Shown here: positions 44,711 to 54,713 of the stretch, one piece after another
How the letters are laid out: the number at the start of each line of letters is the position of its first letter
Position numbering within the stretch: the stretch's first letter is position 1
The notes under the pieces: model-generated
Told to the model about the DNA's origin: nothing
Databases searched by the model: none
The model's input: the letters and a program-made list of their open reading frames with translations, nothing else
Made by a program: the position numbers and the translations under genes
NCBI RefSeq assembly: GCF_022559585.1
Contig: NZ_CP087114.1
Span: 2,644,602 to 2,708,601, forward strand
Source of the DNA: Bartonella machadoae
GTDB lineage: Bacteria > Pseudomonadota > Alphaproteobacteria > Rhizobiales > Rhizobiaceae
Direction: 5' to 3'
DNA length: 64,000 nt

Positions 44711-47008
44711 ATGAAAAAAAGCAATCAGGATCAGAAAATATCTCAAACGATTTATAGTGCTAGTGAGAGGGAAGCCCTTGATTTTCATAGTCGTGGTCGA
44801 CCTGGAAAGCTTGAAATTATTGCAACAAAGTCTATGGCAACACAGCATGATTTAGCGCTTGCTTATTCACCAGGCGTTGCTGTCCCCGTTAAAGCGATTG
44901 CTGAAAATCCAGCATTGGCTTACAATTATACAGCAAAGGGCAATCTTGTTGCTGTTATATCAAATGGAACAGCAATTTTAGGTTTGGGCAATTTAGGTGC
45001 ACTTGCATCTAAGCCAGTTATGGAAGGCAAAGCAGTCCTTTTTAAGCGCTTTGCAGATATTGATTCAATCGATTTAGAAATTGATACAAACGATACGGAA
45101 AATTTTATCAATTTGGTGCGTCATTTGGAACCGTCTTTTGGTGGTATCAACCTTGAAGACATTAAAGCACCAGAATGTTTTATGATAGAAAGTCGCTTAC
45201 GTGAGATCATGAATGTACCTGTTTTTCATGATGATCAACACGGTACAGCAATTATTGTTGCCGCTGGTGTCATCAATGCCCTCCATTTAACGGGGCGTGA
45301 TATGCAAAATACACGGTTGGTTTGTAATGGTGCGGGTTCTGCGGGAATTGCTTGTATTGAATTGATTAAGGCAATGGGGTTTCGACCTGAAAATATCATA
45401 CTTTGTGACACAAAAGGTGTTGTCTATGAAGGCCGCAAAGAGGGAATGAATCAATGGAAGTCTGCCCATGCTGTGCGAACGGATAAACGTACACTTGCCG
45501 AAGCGATGGAAGGTGCTGATATGTTTTTTGGGGTTTCAGCTAAAGGCGCCATTACTCCTGAAATGGTAAAGTCGATGGCACCTCAACCAATCATTTTTGC
45601 TATGGCCAATCCCGATCCAGAAATTACACCGGAAGAGGTTATGCAAGTGCGTGATGATGCCATTGTCGCAACAGGTCGTTCGGATTATCCAAATCAGATT
45701 AATAATGTACTTTGTTTTCCTTATATATTTCGCGGTGCACTTGATGTGCATGCGACAGTTATCAATGAGGATATGAAAATTGCTGCAGCGAAGGCTCTTG
45801 CGTGGTTGGCTCGTGAAAATGTACCTGACAGTGTTGCGGAAGCTTATCGTGGAAAGCGATTAAAATTTGGTCCAGATTATATTATTCCTGTTCCCTTTGA
45901 TCCGCGTTTGTTCACCGTTGTTTCAGTGGCGGTGGCAAAAGCGGCAATGGAAAGCGGTGTTGCACAAAAGCATATTGATGACTTAGAAGCTTATGAACAT
46001 GATTTAAATGCAAGACGTGATCCCATTTCTTCCATTATGCGTGGTGTTTACAATCACGTTCGTCAAGTACCAAAACAAATTGTCTTTGCAGAAGGTGAAG
46101 AAGAGCAAGTAATGCGAGCGGCTGTTTCTTACGTTCACCAAAAACTAGGAGAAGCGATTTTAATTGGTCGTGAAGAACAAATAAGAGAAACAGCTGCTCT
46201 TGCTGGAATTGATCTGGAACGTGAAGGTATTTCGATTATGAATGCCAAGCTTTCTTGTCGTACAGATGCTTATGCAAATTACCTTTATAAAAAAATGCAA
46301 CGCCAAGGCTGGCTATTGCGTGATTGTCATCGTCGTATCAATAATGATCGCAATTATTTTGCTGCTTGCATGGTGGCATTGGATGATGCTGATGCTATGG
46401 TTACCGGGATAACACGCAATTATGAAACAGCGTTGATTGATATACGTCGCGTAATCGATGAGAAACCAAAAGAACGATTAATTGGTATCTCTATGGCTAT
46501 TTGTCGTGGACGCACTGTGTTTATTGCGGATACAGCGATTTACGAGCATCCAAACGCTGAGGAACTTGCTGATATAGCAGAACAAACAGCTTCTTTTGTT
46601 CGTGGGTTTGGCTATCAACCGCGGGTAGCTTTTGTAGCATTTTCTACTTTTGGCTATATGAAAGGACAGGTAACACAACAGATTCAAGATGCTGTGGATA
46701 TTTTACATGAACGCAAAGTTAACTTTGAATTTGATGGAGAAATAAGTGCTGATGTGGCGCTTAATTCGAAATTGATGCAGCAATATCCTTTTATGGGATT
46801 AAAAGAACCTGCTAATATTTTAGTGATGCCGGGATATCATGCATCTTCTATTGCGAGCAAAATGCTACAAGAGCTTGGTGAAGCAACAATCATTGGTCCT
46901 ATTTTGATTGGATTAGAAAAGTCCGTCCAAATTGTACCGTTTAGTGGAAGTGATACCGATATTGTTAATATTGCAATGCTTGCTGCTTACCACGCAAAAA
47001 AAGTGTAA
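44711..47008 (+). CDS. maeB: NADP-dependent malic enzyme, malic enzyme-phosphotransacetylase hybrid
   Basis: Oxidative decarboxylation of malate to pyruvate with NADPH formation. 765 residues from ATG 44711; an in-frame TTG six codons earlier is less likely. The N-terminal malic-enzyme domain (about 1-430) has LAYSPGVAVPV, the metal-binding VFHDDQHGTA and the nucleotide-binding GAGSAGIACIEL. The C-terminal domain (about 440-765, IVFAEGEEEQVMRAA onward) resembles phosphate acetyltransferase; in this family it is usually not catalytic but may bind acetyl-CoA as a regulator. A terminator follows. Confidence 0.96.
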   Translation: MKKSNQDQKISQTIYSASEREALDFHSRGRPGKLEIIATKSMATQHDLALAYSPGVAVPVKAIAENPALAYNYTAKGNLVAVISNGTAILGLGNLGALASKPVMEGKAVLFKRFADIDSIDLEIDTNDTENFINLVRHLEPSFGGINLEDIKAPECFMIESRLREIMNVPVFHDDQHGTAIIVAAGVINALHLTGRDMQNTRLVCNGAGSAGIACIELIKAMGFRPENIILCDTKGVVYEGRKEGMNQWKSAHAVRTDKRTLAEAMEGADMFFGVSAKGAITPEMVKSMAPQPIIFAMANPDPEITPEEVMQVRDDAIVATGRSDYPNQINNVLCFPYIFRGALDVHATVINEDMKIAAAKALAWLARENVPDSVAEAYRGKRLKFGPDYIIPVPFDPRLFTVVSVAVAKAAMESGVAQKHIDDLEAYEHDLNARRDPISSIMRGVYNHVRQVPKQIVFAEGEEEQVMRAAVSYVHQKLGEAILIGREEQIRETAALAGIDLEREGISIMNAKLSCRTDAYANYLYKKMQRQGWLLRDCHRRINNDRNYFAACMVALDDADAMVTGITRNYETALIDIRRVIDEKPKERLIGISMAICRGRTVFIADTAIYEHPNAEELADIAEQTASFVRGFGYQPRVAFVAFSTFGYMKGQVTQQIQDAVDILHERKVNFEFDGEISADVALNSKLMQQYPFMGLKEPANILVMPGYHASSIASKMLQELGEATIIGPILIGLEKSVQIVPFSGSDTDIVNIAMLAAYHAKKV

Positions 47009-47014
47009 AACAAC

Positions 47015-47045
47015 AAAGGCCTCTGATATTCAGGGCCTTTTTGAA
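47015..47045 (+). terminator. Terminator after maeB, possibly shared with secB
   Basis: Perfect stem AAAGGCC (47015-47021) with GGCCTTT (47034-47040) followed by TTTTT-like tail. On the other strand the stem is followed by TTTGTTG, so it may also serve the converging secB gene. Confidence 0.8.
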
Positions 47046-47062
47046 AACAAAAAAATAATTTT

Positions 47063-47545
47063 TTAAGAAGGTTGTCCCTGACTTTGACTGTCTTCTTGTT
47101 CTTCAGCAAGTCTCTTTTGGAACAGAGCGGCAAAGTCAATCGGGTCAATCCACAAAGGCGGAAAACCACCATTTTGGGTGGCATCAGAGATAATTTGCCG
47201 CGCAAATGGAAACAGAAGACGGGGGCATTCAATAAAAACAAGAGGCATCACATGTTCTTGTGGAATATTTTTAATATGAAAAACGCCACCATAAATGAGT
47301 TCTACATGAAATAATGTTTCAGTGTCATCATCAGCTTTGACAGAGAGGGTCAAAATGACATCGTAATTATCATCACCAATTGGGTTGGCGTTGACATTAA
47401 TATTGATATCGATTTGTGGTGCCTTTTCACGTGGACGCAAAGAGCGAGGAGCGCTTGGGTTTTCGAACGAAAAATCCTTTAAATATTGCGTTAATACAGC
47501 AAAAACTGGTTCTCCACCGTTATTGTTCATTTCACCTTCAGCCAT
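47063..47545 (-). CDS. secB: Protein-export chaperone SecB
   Basis: Tetrameric cytosolic chaperone that keeps preproteins unfolded and hands them to SecA. About 160 residues. [19 protein letters not shown], the acidic beta-strand region [27 protein letters not shown], and [41 protein letters not shown] are diagnostic. ATG 47545 is chosen because GAGAGG precedes it; an upstream TTG (47551) is in frame. Converges with maeB and is followed upstream by fxsA on the same strand. Confidence 0.97.
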   Translation of the reverse strand: MAEGEMNNNGGEPVFAVLTQYLKDFSFENPSAPRSLRPREKAPQIDININVNANPIGDDNYDVILTLSVKADDDTETLFHVELIYGGVFHIKNIPQEHVMPLVFIECPRLLFPFARQIISDATQNGGFPPLWIDPIDFAALFQKRLAEEQEDSQSQGQPS

Positions 47546-47687
47546 AACCAACCTCTCATCATCATTGTGTATATTTTTATTTTAGATCTAAAGATCAAGC
47601 TGGTTATCATGCTTCGCAAAAGGTTGCAAGGAACCCTCTTGTTGTCTTGATTGTTTTTTTTCGTCACTTACAGATTTTTTTAGCATT

Positions 47688-48194
47688 TCAAGGATGATCA
47701 TCATTTTTACGCCATGGAGATTCTGTAGCATTATGGACTTGATAGTCTTCACCGTTGAGATCAATAATTTTTTCAGATTCATTTTGCGTGTTGGTGTTGC
47801 CTTGAGTGTGAGGATTCATTTTGTTGCCAAATGATGAAAAAAAGCGCCAAATAACGGAGCGGACTGGTTTAATAAGAAGTAATATTCCCAAAAGATCGCT
47901 TACAAAACCTGGAAGAATAAGTAAAATCGCACCCACAATGATGAAAACATCATCAATCATATAATTTTTAAATGAACGCCCTTGGATAAATTCACGTTGT
48001 ATGTTTTTTAAAAGACTAAACCCTTGAATTCGCAATAAAATAATACCAAATAGTGTTGTAAGAACAACCAGACTCAAAGTTGCTAAAATTCCAATTTCTT
48101 CTCCAACAAAGATAAAACCGGCAATTTCAATCAAAAGAGCGCTGAGGAGGAGAATGATAAAAAAGCGAGGACTTATGGAGTAGAACTTTATCAC
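47688..48194 (-). CDS. fxsA: FxsA family membrane protein
   Basis: 168 residues. Four membrane segments in the first 110 residues, with the family pattern LLLSALLIEIAGFIFVGEEIG and LLILPGFVSDLLGILLLI, then a polar cytosolic tail. E. coli FxsA influences phage exclusion by the F factor; its role elsewhere is unknown. It lies between secB (142 bases) and the divergent timA, an arrangement common in rhizobia. Confidence 0.88.
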   Translation of the reverse strand: MIKFYSISPRFFIILLLSALLIEIAGFIFVGEEIGILATLSLVVLTTLFGIILLRIQGFSLLKNIQREFIQGRSFKNYMIDDVFIIVGAILLILPGFVSDLLGILLLIKPVRSVIWRFFSSFGNKMNPHTQGNTNTQNESEKIIDLNGEDYQVHNATESPWRKNDDHP

Positions 48195-48397
48195 ACAAAA
48201 ATTCCCTTCTCAAGTTGAGGATAGAAAAATAGACAGCTCTTCTTGTATAAACACCAATGAATAAAGGCCATGAAGAGGCATGAAAGGCTATAAAAATATT
48301 TAAATAGTGGATTCCTTATTTTACATATTTAGTTATAAATGATATTGACTGCAATGTTTATTACAGATCATCTTAGATTTGGAGATTAACAGCGCCC

Positions 48398-49090
48398 ATG
48401 GAATTTGACGTTATACTTGTCATAGCTCTTGTTATTATGGTTGTCGTTTTTGTACAGCTACGTAATGTATTAGGAAAGCGGATTGGTTTTGAAAAGCCTC
48501 CTTTCGACCCTTATTCACGTCATTCTAAAAAACAGAGTGAAGCAGAAACGAAAGATAATGTTGTTTCGTTCCCTCATCAGGATAATGCACAAAAGAGCGA
48601 TTTTAATGAAATTGATGCAATTTCACCAGAGGGAAGTGCACTGAATAAAGGTTTGCGCGCACTTTGCCAGAGCGATCCTCATTTTTCTCCTCAATTTTTT
48701 ATCAAAGGTGCTCAAGTTGCTTATGAAATGATTGTAACAGCTTTTGCTAAGGGAGAGCGTGATCAGCTTAAGAAACTCCTTTCTCAAAATGTTTTTGAAA
48801 GTTTTAGTGCGGCTATTGAGCAACGCGAAAAAAACAATGAAAAAGTTGAGTTTACTTTTATTGGCATTAATAAGATCGAGTTTATCTCAGCAGAAATGCA
48901 AGAAAAGGAACAATTTTTAACTGTACGGATTGTTAGTGAAATGATTTCTGTAACCTATAATGAGCAGGGAGAGCGTATCGATGGTGATCCTGATGCTATT
49001 GTAGAAATTAGAGATATATGGACTTTTGTTCGCAATAGTCTATCGTCTGATCCCAATTGGAAACTTTTTGCAACGGAAGATGAAAATTAA
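48398..49090 (+). CDS. Tim44/TimA family protein
   Basis: 230 residues. One N-terminal membrane anchor (about 4-22), a charged linker, then the Tim44-like domain (about 80-228) with DPHFSPQFFIKGAQVAYEMIV near its start and EIRDIWTFVRN near its end. In alphaproteobacteria these proteins are the bacterial relatives of mitochondrial Tim44 and are presumed to be membrane-attached; their exact role is not settled. Divergent from fxsA with 200 bases between starts; smr follows on the same strand. Confidence 0.87.
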   Translation: MEFDVILVIALVIMVVVFVQLRNVLGKRIGFEKPPFDPYSRHSKKQSEAETKDNVVSFPHQDNAQKSDFNEIDAISPEGSALNKGLRALCQSDPHFSPQFFIKGAQVAYEMIVTAFAKGERDQLKKLLSQNVFESFSAAIEQREKNNEKVEFTFIGINKIEFISAEMQEKEQFLTVRIVSEMISVTYNEQGERIDGDPDAIVEIRDIWTFVRNSLSSDPNWKLFATEDEN

Positions 49091-49166
49091 GATCTCTTTG
49101 GCCCATAAGGTTGCATGAATAAGTTTTAGTCGCATAAATAAATTTTATAAGAGATTGAAGATTGTA

Positions 49167-49757
49167 ATGTCCACGGGCAAATGGAGAGAAAAGAAGGATT
49201 TATTGACTGCAAAGGATCGTCTTTTATGGGAAAGGGTTTGTCATACAATAATGCCCCTTCATAATGAACTCCCTTTTCCTATCAAAAAAAATGCAACAAA
49301 GATTGATCATAAAAAACAGCCTGTATCACCAATCTTTTCATTATCTCAGGGGAATCAGCAAAGACCAACGGTGGTTAAAAAAGAAACGATAGTGATTACC
49401 AAAACACAGAAGGTCCATTTCTTTGATCATGTTGTCCATCGTAAAATTGCTAAAGGGCATTATCCACTTGAAGCGCGTCTTGATCTTCATGGTTATGGGC
49501 AGGAAGAAGCTTACTTTTTCTTAAAAGAATTTCTACAATCATCTCAGCAAAGTGGATTACGTTATGTGCTTGTGATTACAGGAAAAGGTCGTTCAGTTGG
49601 AAGTGATGGTGCTTTGTATAAGTTTGTTCCTCATTGGTTATCGACATCAGCTTTTCGGTATTATGTTCATGCATTTGAACGCGCAGCTCATCAACATGGC
49701 GGTAGAGGTGCGCTTTATGTTTGGTTGCGCCGTTTTGTGCCGGGCAAAGGGCTATAA
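49167..49757 (+). CDS. Smr domain protein
   Basis: About 196 residues from ATG 49167. A poorly conserved N-terminus is followed by a C-terminal Smr domain (about 105-190) with the LDLHGYGQEEAYFFLKEFL motif and VITGKGRS loop. Smr domains occur in MutS2 and as stand-alone nucleases acting on DNA or RNA. In several Rhizobiales an mltA gene sits between the Tim44-like gene and this one; here they are only 76 bases apart, so that gene is absent from this place. Confidence 0.88.
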   Translation: MSTGKWREKKDLLTAKDRLLWERVCHTIMPLHNELPFPIKKNATKIDHKKQPVSPIFSLSQGNQQRPTVVKKETIVITKTQKVHFFDHVVHRKIAKGHYPLEARLDLHGYGQEEAYFFLKEFLQSSQQSGLRYVLVITGKGRSVGSDGALYKFVPHWLSTSAFRYYVHAFERAAHQHGGRGALYVWLRRFVPGKGL

Positions 49758-50340
49758 TATCGTTTAGATTTTTCCAGGTTCAGGTTTGGTTTTATCAGTT
49801 ATAGTATTTTACAAGCTATATTTTGGGGTAAAAGCTATGGAGGTACAAATTTGATCATGAAATTTACGCCATTGCGTCTAATTTTTACAAACAAGGATTC
49901 TGCTGAAAACATTTTTGAGTGAGAAGATTACCGTTATTGCTAAAAATATCTGTTGAATCAGTATTCTATATAAAAAATATTCAAAGCATTACAGGCGTTT
50001 TGAGAGGTTTAGATTTTTTTCAACAATGAGATATTTATTTTCTCGCTTTGCTTTTTATTATTGGGATAAGTATAGCAATATATTTTAACGGGTATATGCT
50101 ATCGACAGTTTTATTACCAAAAAGCATACAATGTTTTTTTTAAAGTATGTACGGTAATAGAATTTCTCTAATGTTCTTCTTCTGTTTATAAAGCAACAGA
50201 CTAAGACTGTTATTATATTAACTATCTCCATACTGTACTTTTTTGCATGAAGATAATTTATACAATTCTCATTTGAGCTCGATTACAACGCTCTTTTGAT
50301 ATTCAAGTATACATGTTTTGATTCTTAAAATAATCAAGAT
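49758..50340. other. Gene-free AT-rich region
   Basis: 583 bases after smr with no open frame of note, no clear terminator and no protein remnant that I can recognise. It runs directly into integrase copy D. Confidence 0.5.
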
Positions 50341-50930
50341 ATTGATTTATAATGTTAATTCATCATTTTACATGTAAATGAGAGACCCGAATATTCTAAG
50401 ATTTTTTCACTTCACTCCTGCTTTTGGTGAATCAATCAAAACTATCCCCTTGCACCTCACAAGTGGAATGATCGTGTGGATAAAAACACGAGAAGAAAGG
50501 CAAAACGACAGTTATGAATCGTCAAAATGCAAGTGCTGTCGCAACATTAGGGGCGGGCAAAGAGAATGATGGTACCGACTTGCTCCCTCACAAGTGGAAA
50601 GATGGTGGTGCTAAATAGCTTTTACGCTATTACCATCTCCATGGGTGTTGTTGTGAAATGGGTTTGGGTGTTTTAAGAAAGTTTTTTAAAAAAGCCCGTG
50701 AATGTGCAGCACAATGACGTTTTATTCTACATGAGAGTCATGACCCCATTAGCGAATGTTATCAACAAAAGTGTGAGGCAATATGTAATTCTTATTCCTT
50801 CAAAAACACAGCTGTGGATTTTTTTGAAAGTTATAAAGCAGAATTGAAAAATAATAGTAAAAAATAGCAGTTGGTTTTGACTTTGACAGCTTCATATTCT
50901 CCATAAACGAAAAGAGTTCGAATAAAAAAT
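50341..50930 (+). pseudogene. Decayed P4-type integrase copy D with leader
   Basis: Starts with ATTGATTTATAATGTT and the shared leader (to about 50510), which includes AATGAGAGACCCGAATATTCTAAG-like sequence and AATCAATCAAAACTAT. The start-codon region reads CAGTTATGAATCG. Coding pieces follow with several stops: a KDGGAK-stop stretch (about 50610), EMGLGVLRKFFKKARECAAQ (about 50680) and FESYKAELKNNSKK (about 50840). Similarity fades near 50930, so the catalytic half is missing. It has decayed more than copy B. Confidence 0.8.
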
Positions 50931-51316
50931 AGGACTTTATTCATGAATCTCCTTCGATTTAAAAAGATTGTTTATCTTTAAAATCAATAATTTGATACGA
51001 TTGTAAAAAGCATCAAAAACTTGGTGGTGTTAAGAGGTCAATTCTTGCTGATATGCCAAGAAATAAAAGAGAGATCTTTTCAGGGAGGAAGGAACATATT
51101 TTAAGGGATATGGGTTACTTTTATAAAAAGCATATGGAATGTATGTTGATTGGAACCAAGAGTATGATTGTATAGGCAATAAAGAACGGTTAGCTCTAAG
51201 GAAATAAGATATATAATACCGCTAAAGGTTCATTTTAACCCTTTTTATGTTCTAGATGTGTAACTAAAATTGATTTTAGCTGCGGCCAACATTCTTCTCT
51301 TTATGAGAAATATTGG
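50931..51316. other. Intergenic, no gene recognised
   Basis: 386 bases between integrase copy D and the end of hslO. A short open stretch at about 51050-51170 (MPRNKREIFSGRKEH) has no resemblance I can name. No clear terminator for hslO was found. Confidence 0.45.
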
Positions 51317-52318
51317 TTACATTTCATTTTCAGAAAATTCTTGTGATTTAAAACGATAAGTTGTTGAACAAAATTCACATGTGACTGAAATATACTCACC
51401 TTCAACCATTTCATTGCGTTCCTCAACGGGAAAACCTTCCAGCATTGCTTTAATTTTTTCACGCGAGCAAGAGCATTGATCAATAAGAGAAGAGGGGTTA
51501 AAAACCCTAACACCTTGTTCGTGGAAAAGACGGAACAATAACCGCTTACTGCCAACTTGCGGGTCTGTCAATTCTGTGCTTTCAATGGTTGCTGTTAATG
51601 CTTTGACCTCTTGCCACTGGTTTTCAAGTTGTGTTTGCGTTTTCGTTTCTTCTGTTTTTTTATCTTGTTCATATATTTGATGCTGAGATGATGCTCTGGG
51701 CAAGAGTTGGGTTAGAAGACCTCCTGCTCTCCAGTTTTTCTGTGGTTTTCCTTGTTGATCTCGGTTCATTAATATAGCAACTGCCAAACGTATATCGGTA
51801 GGAATTTGTTCTGATTGATCAAAATAGGTACGGGAAGCTTCTTGTAGACTTTCTCCATCTAATGACACTATTCCCTGATAAGGCTGTGTATGGGTACCTT
51901 GGTCAATAGTAAAAGCTAAGGTACCTTTTCCCAACAGTGTTTCTGAAGATATTTGCTTATTGATGATTGCTTTTTTTAACTTTTCTTTATCAAAACGCGC
52001 ATAACCGCGGAGGCTGGAAGGGGGAGAGAAGTCACATACCAACATATTAACGGGGCCATCGGAATGGGTTTGTAAAATAAATTTTCTCTTAATTTTTAGG
52101 GAGGTTCCAAGCAGAACGGTTAAAACTAAGGCTTCTGCGAGAAGATAAGAAACTGGTTCAGGATATTGATGCCTTGTCAGAATAGAATTTAAAGTTTCTC
52201 CAAGTTGTACAGCACGTCCACGAATATCCAGTTCTTCGACTTGAAAGGAAACAACAGTATCATCTTCACTCAAATGGATATTGCTGAGAGAAGATGTCTC
52301 TGTGGATTGTTCGTGCAT
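51317..52318 (-). CDS. hslO: Redox-regulated chaperone Hsp33
   Basis: Cytosolic holdase switched on by oxidation. 333 residues. The C-terminal zinc redox switch is complete: CSC (about 283, in IDQCSCSREKIKAML) and CEFC (about 313). The N-terminal region contains VSYLLAEALVLTVLLGTSLK and DGPVNMLVCDFSPPSSLRGYAR. It follows argF by 36 bases on the same strand; argD-argF-hslO is the usual rhizobial operon. Confidence 0.96.
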   Translation of the reverse strand: MHEQSTETSSLSNIHLSEDDTVVSFQVEELDIRGRAVQLGETLNSILTRHQYPEPVSYLLAEALVLTVLLGTSLKIKRKFILQTHSDGPVNMLVCDFSPPSSLRGYARFDKEKLKKAIINKQISSETLLGKGTLAFTIDQGTHTQPYQGIVSLDGESLQEASRTYFDQSEQIPTDIRLAVAILMNRDQQGKPQKNWRAGGLLTQLLPRASSQHQIYEQDKKTEETKTQTQLENQWQEVKALTATIESTELTDPQVGSKRLLFRLFHEQGVRVFNPSSLIDQCSCSREKIKAMLEGFPVEERNEMVEGEYISVTCEFCSTTYRFKSQEFSENEM

Positions 52319-52354
52319 CGTATTTTTGCCTTTTATATGATTTATTTTGCTAGG

Positions 52355-53290
52355 CTATTGTGAAGGGAAAAGTGCATCTTGTAAACACCATGCAAGAATT
52401 GCTTTTTGGGCATGAAGACGATTTTCCGCCTCATCAAAAACAACGGAATGCGCCCCATCTATCACAGCATCGACAACTTCTTCGCCACGATGAGCAGGCA
52501 AACAATGCATGAAAAGAGCATTGGGTTTGGCTAATTTCATCAAAGCTTCATTGACTTGATAAGGCTGAAAAACAGAATGACTGCGAGCACGAAACTCTTG
52601 TCCCATAGAAACCCATGTATCAGTCATAATACAGTCAGCATCTTTAGCTGCCTCTTGTGGATTATGAGTTAGTGTAATATGTGCCCCTCGTTCTCGAGCC
52701 CAATGGACAAATTTTTCTTGTGGTTCATTGCCTTCGGGAGTAGCAATACGCAAATGGAAGCCAAAAAGAGCAGCAGCTTCGATCAAGGAATGCAGCACAT
52801 TGTTGCCATCTCCCATCCACGCAAATATTTTGTTTGCAACAGGCCCACGATGCTCTTCATAAGTCAGTATATCTGCTAGAATTTGGCAAGGATGTGTATC
52901 GTCGGTAAGGGCATTAATAACAGGAATTTGTGCGTATTGTGCCAGTTCGAGCATCCGATCATGGCGTGTTGTTCGTAAGGTTACAATATCCACAAAACGC
53001 GATAAAACGCGTGCTGTATCAGCGATGGTTTCACTGTGTCCAAGCTGCATTTCTGAACCTGTTAGCATAATTGTATCCCCACCTAGTTGGCGCATGCTGA
53101 TATCAAATGAAATACGGGTTCGTGTGGACGGTTTTTCAAAAATCATTGCCAGTGTTTTACCAACAAAAAGTTTTGAACTTTTCCCTGCTTTGAAGGATGC
53201 TTTAAGACTTTTTGCATAATCGATAAGAGCACGTGCTGTCTGCGGGGTTAAAACCGATAAATCGGTGAAATGGCGAAGAGTATTTGTCAT
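52355..53290 (-). CDS. argF: Ornithine carbamoyltransferase
   Basis: Makes citrulline from ornithine and carbamoyl phosphate. 311 residues. Carbamoyl-phosphate site EKPSTRTRISFD (about 52-63), HPCQILADILT (about 132) and the ornithine-binding MHCLPAHRGEEV (about 268) are present. The gene starts two bases after the argD stop, so translation is probably coupled. Confidence 0.97.
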   Translation of the reverse strand: MTNTLRHFTDLSVLTPQTARALIDYAKSLKASFKAGKSSKLFVGKTLAMIFEKPSTRTRISFDISMRQLGGDTIMLTGSEMQLGHSETIADTARVLSRFVDIVTLRTTRHDRMLELAQYAQIPVINALTDDTHPCQILADILTYEEHRGPVANKIFAWMGDGNNVLHSLIEAAALFGFHLRIATPEGNEPQEKFVHWARERGAHITLTHNPQEAAKDADCIMTDTWVSMGQEFRARSHSVFQPYQVNEALMKLAKPNALFMHCLPAHRGEEVVDAVIDGAHSVVFDEAENRLHAQKAILAWCLQDALFPSQ

Positions 53291-53292
53291 GT

Positions 53293-54504
53293 TTATGATA
53301 CTTGCCTTTTTTTATTTGTTTGTGAAAGAGAAGCAATTGCTTTTTCAATACGAAATAAACCTTCCTCTATTTCTTCTTCTTTTATGATAAGGGGGGGTAA
53401 TAAACGCACCACGTTATTATTAGCAACAACACTAAGAACATATTGCTTTTCTAAGGCATCGACGACGGCATTTGCAGGAGCGACACATTGGATACCGAGC
53501 ATAAGACCAACACCTTGAATTGTAGAGATAATATCAGGATAGCTGTTGAGAATTTTTGAAAGTCCACTTTTTAGCTTATGGCCCATTTGCTGAACATGGT
53601 GAAGGAAACCTGGTTCTAAGATGATATCCAGAACACTGTTGCTTACAGCCATCCCAAGAAGATTTCCGCCAAAAGTTGAACCATGGGTTCCTGGTGTCAT
53701 ACTTTTTGCCACTTCATCTGTTGCAAGACAAGCTCCCAACGGAAAGCCACCACCCAATCCTTTTGCAAGCGTAAGAATATCAGGTGTGATATCACTCCAT
53801 TCATAAGCAAAAAGCTTTCCTGTTCGTCCAATACCTGTTTGGACTTCATCCAGAATGAGTAACAGATTATGCTCATCGCAGATTTGGCGCAAAAACCTTA
53901 AAGTTTCGCGAGAAACGGTTCGTATCCCTCCTTCACCCTGAATAGGTTCAATAAGGATAGCTGCGGTCTTTTTACTGATAGCATTCCGCAAAGCATTTTC
54001 ATCACAAAACGGAATTTGAATAAACCCACCAGCTTTTGGTCCAAAGCCTTCAAGATATTTTTCGTGCCCAGTTGCCGCAAGTGTTGCAAGTGTGCGCCCA
54101 TGAAAGGCTCCTTCAAAAGTAATAATTTCAACGCGTGTTGGATGACCAGAGGCATAATGAGCATGACGAGCCGTTTTGAATGCACATTCAAGTGCTTCGG
54201 CGCCAGAATTACAGAAAAAAACCTTATCAGCAAAGCTATTTGCACAAAGTCGTGCAGCAAGAGCTTCTTGTTCGGGTGATTGAAAAAGATTGGAAATATG
54301 CCAAAGTTTTTCAGCTTGTCTTTTGAGGGTTTCAACCAACTTTGGATGAGCATATCCTAACACATTGACAGCAATGCCAGACGTCAAATCGAGATAACGT
54401 TCACCTTTATCGGAAATAAGCCAAACACCCTCACCTTTTTTGAAATGCAAATTCCGTCGAGCAAAGCACGTATAAAGTGGCTGTATAGCGGTAGTGCCCA
54501 TCAT
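53293..54504 (-). CDS. argD: Acetylornithine aminotransferase
   Basis: PLP enzyme of arginine synthesis; in many bacteria it also serves as succinyl-DAP aminotransferase, which would complement DapD. 403 residues. The N-terminal GVWLISDKGERYLDLTSGIAVNVLGYAHP, FCNSGAEALECAFKTAR (PLP phosphate site), ILDEVQTGIGRTG and the Schiff-base lysine in LTLAKGLGGGFPLGA (about 248) are seen. First gene of argD-argF-hslO. Codons 16-55 are duplicated upstream of its own start (54594-54713). Confidence 0.97.
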   Translation of the reverse strand: MMGTTAIQPLYTCFARRNLHFKKGEGVWLISDKGERYLDLTSGIAVNVLGYAHPKLVETLKRQAEKLWHISNLFQSPEQEALAARLCANSFADKVFFCNSGAEALECAFKTARHAHYASGHPTRVEIITFEGAFHGRTLATLAATGHEKYLEGFGPKAGGFIQIPFCDENALRNAISKKTAAILIEPIQGEGGIRTVSRETLRFLRQICDEHNLLLILDEVQTGIGRTGKLFAYEWSDITPDILTLAKGLGGGFPLGACLATDEVAKSMTPGTHGSTFGGNLLGMAVSNSVLDIILEPGFLHHVQQMGHKLKSGLSKILNSYPDIISTIQGVGLMLGIQCVAPANAVVDALEKQYVLSVVANNNVVRLLPPLIIKEEEIEEGLFRIEKAIASLSQTNKKRQVS

Positions 54505-54531
54505 GATTTCCTTTATATTTTAAGGATTTAC

Positions 54532-54559
54532 CATATAGTAAACAAAATAATGTTGTAAA
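54532..54559 (-). promoter_or_regulatory. Possible argD promoter
   Basis: On the minus strand TTTACA (54559-54554) and TATATG (54537-54532) are 16 bases apart, about 28 bases before the argD ATG. The match to the alphaproteobacterial housekeeping promoter is moderate. It lies between argD and the duplicated argD fragment. Confidence 0.35.
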
Positions 54560-54593
54560 TAAAGCGATTTTATAATTTTCGGTATAGTGCAAC

Positions 54594-54713
54594 CTTTGGA
54601 TGAGCATACCCTAACACATTGACAGCAATGCCAGACGTCAAATCGAGATAACGCTCACCTTTATCGGAAATAAGCCAGACATCCTCACCTTTTTTGAAAT
54701 GCAAATTCCGTCG
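54594..54713 (-). pseudogene. Duplicated argD fragment (codons 16-55)
   Basis: 120 bases that align without gaps to 54340-54459 inside argD, with about four differences seen by eye (for example ATACCC for ATATCC and GCTCAC for GTTCAC). Same orientation as argD. It has no start codon or downstream continuation, so it cannot be a gene. The similarity stops sharply at both ends, which indicates a fairly recent partial duplication. Confidence 0.9.
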
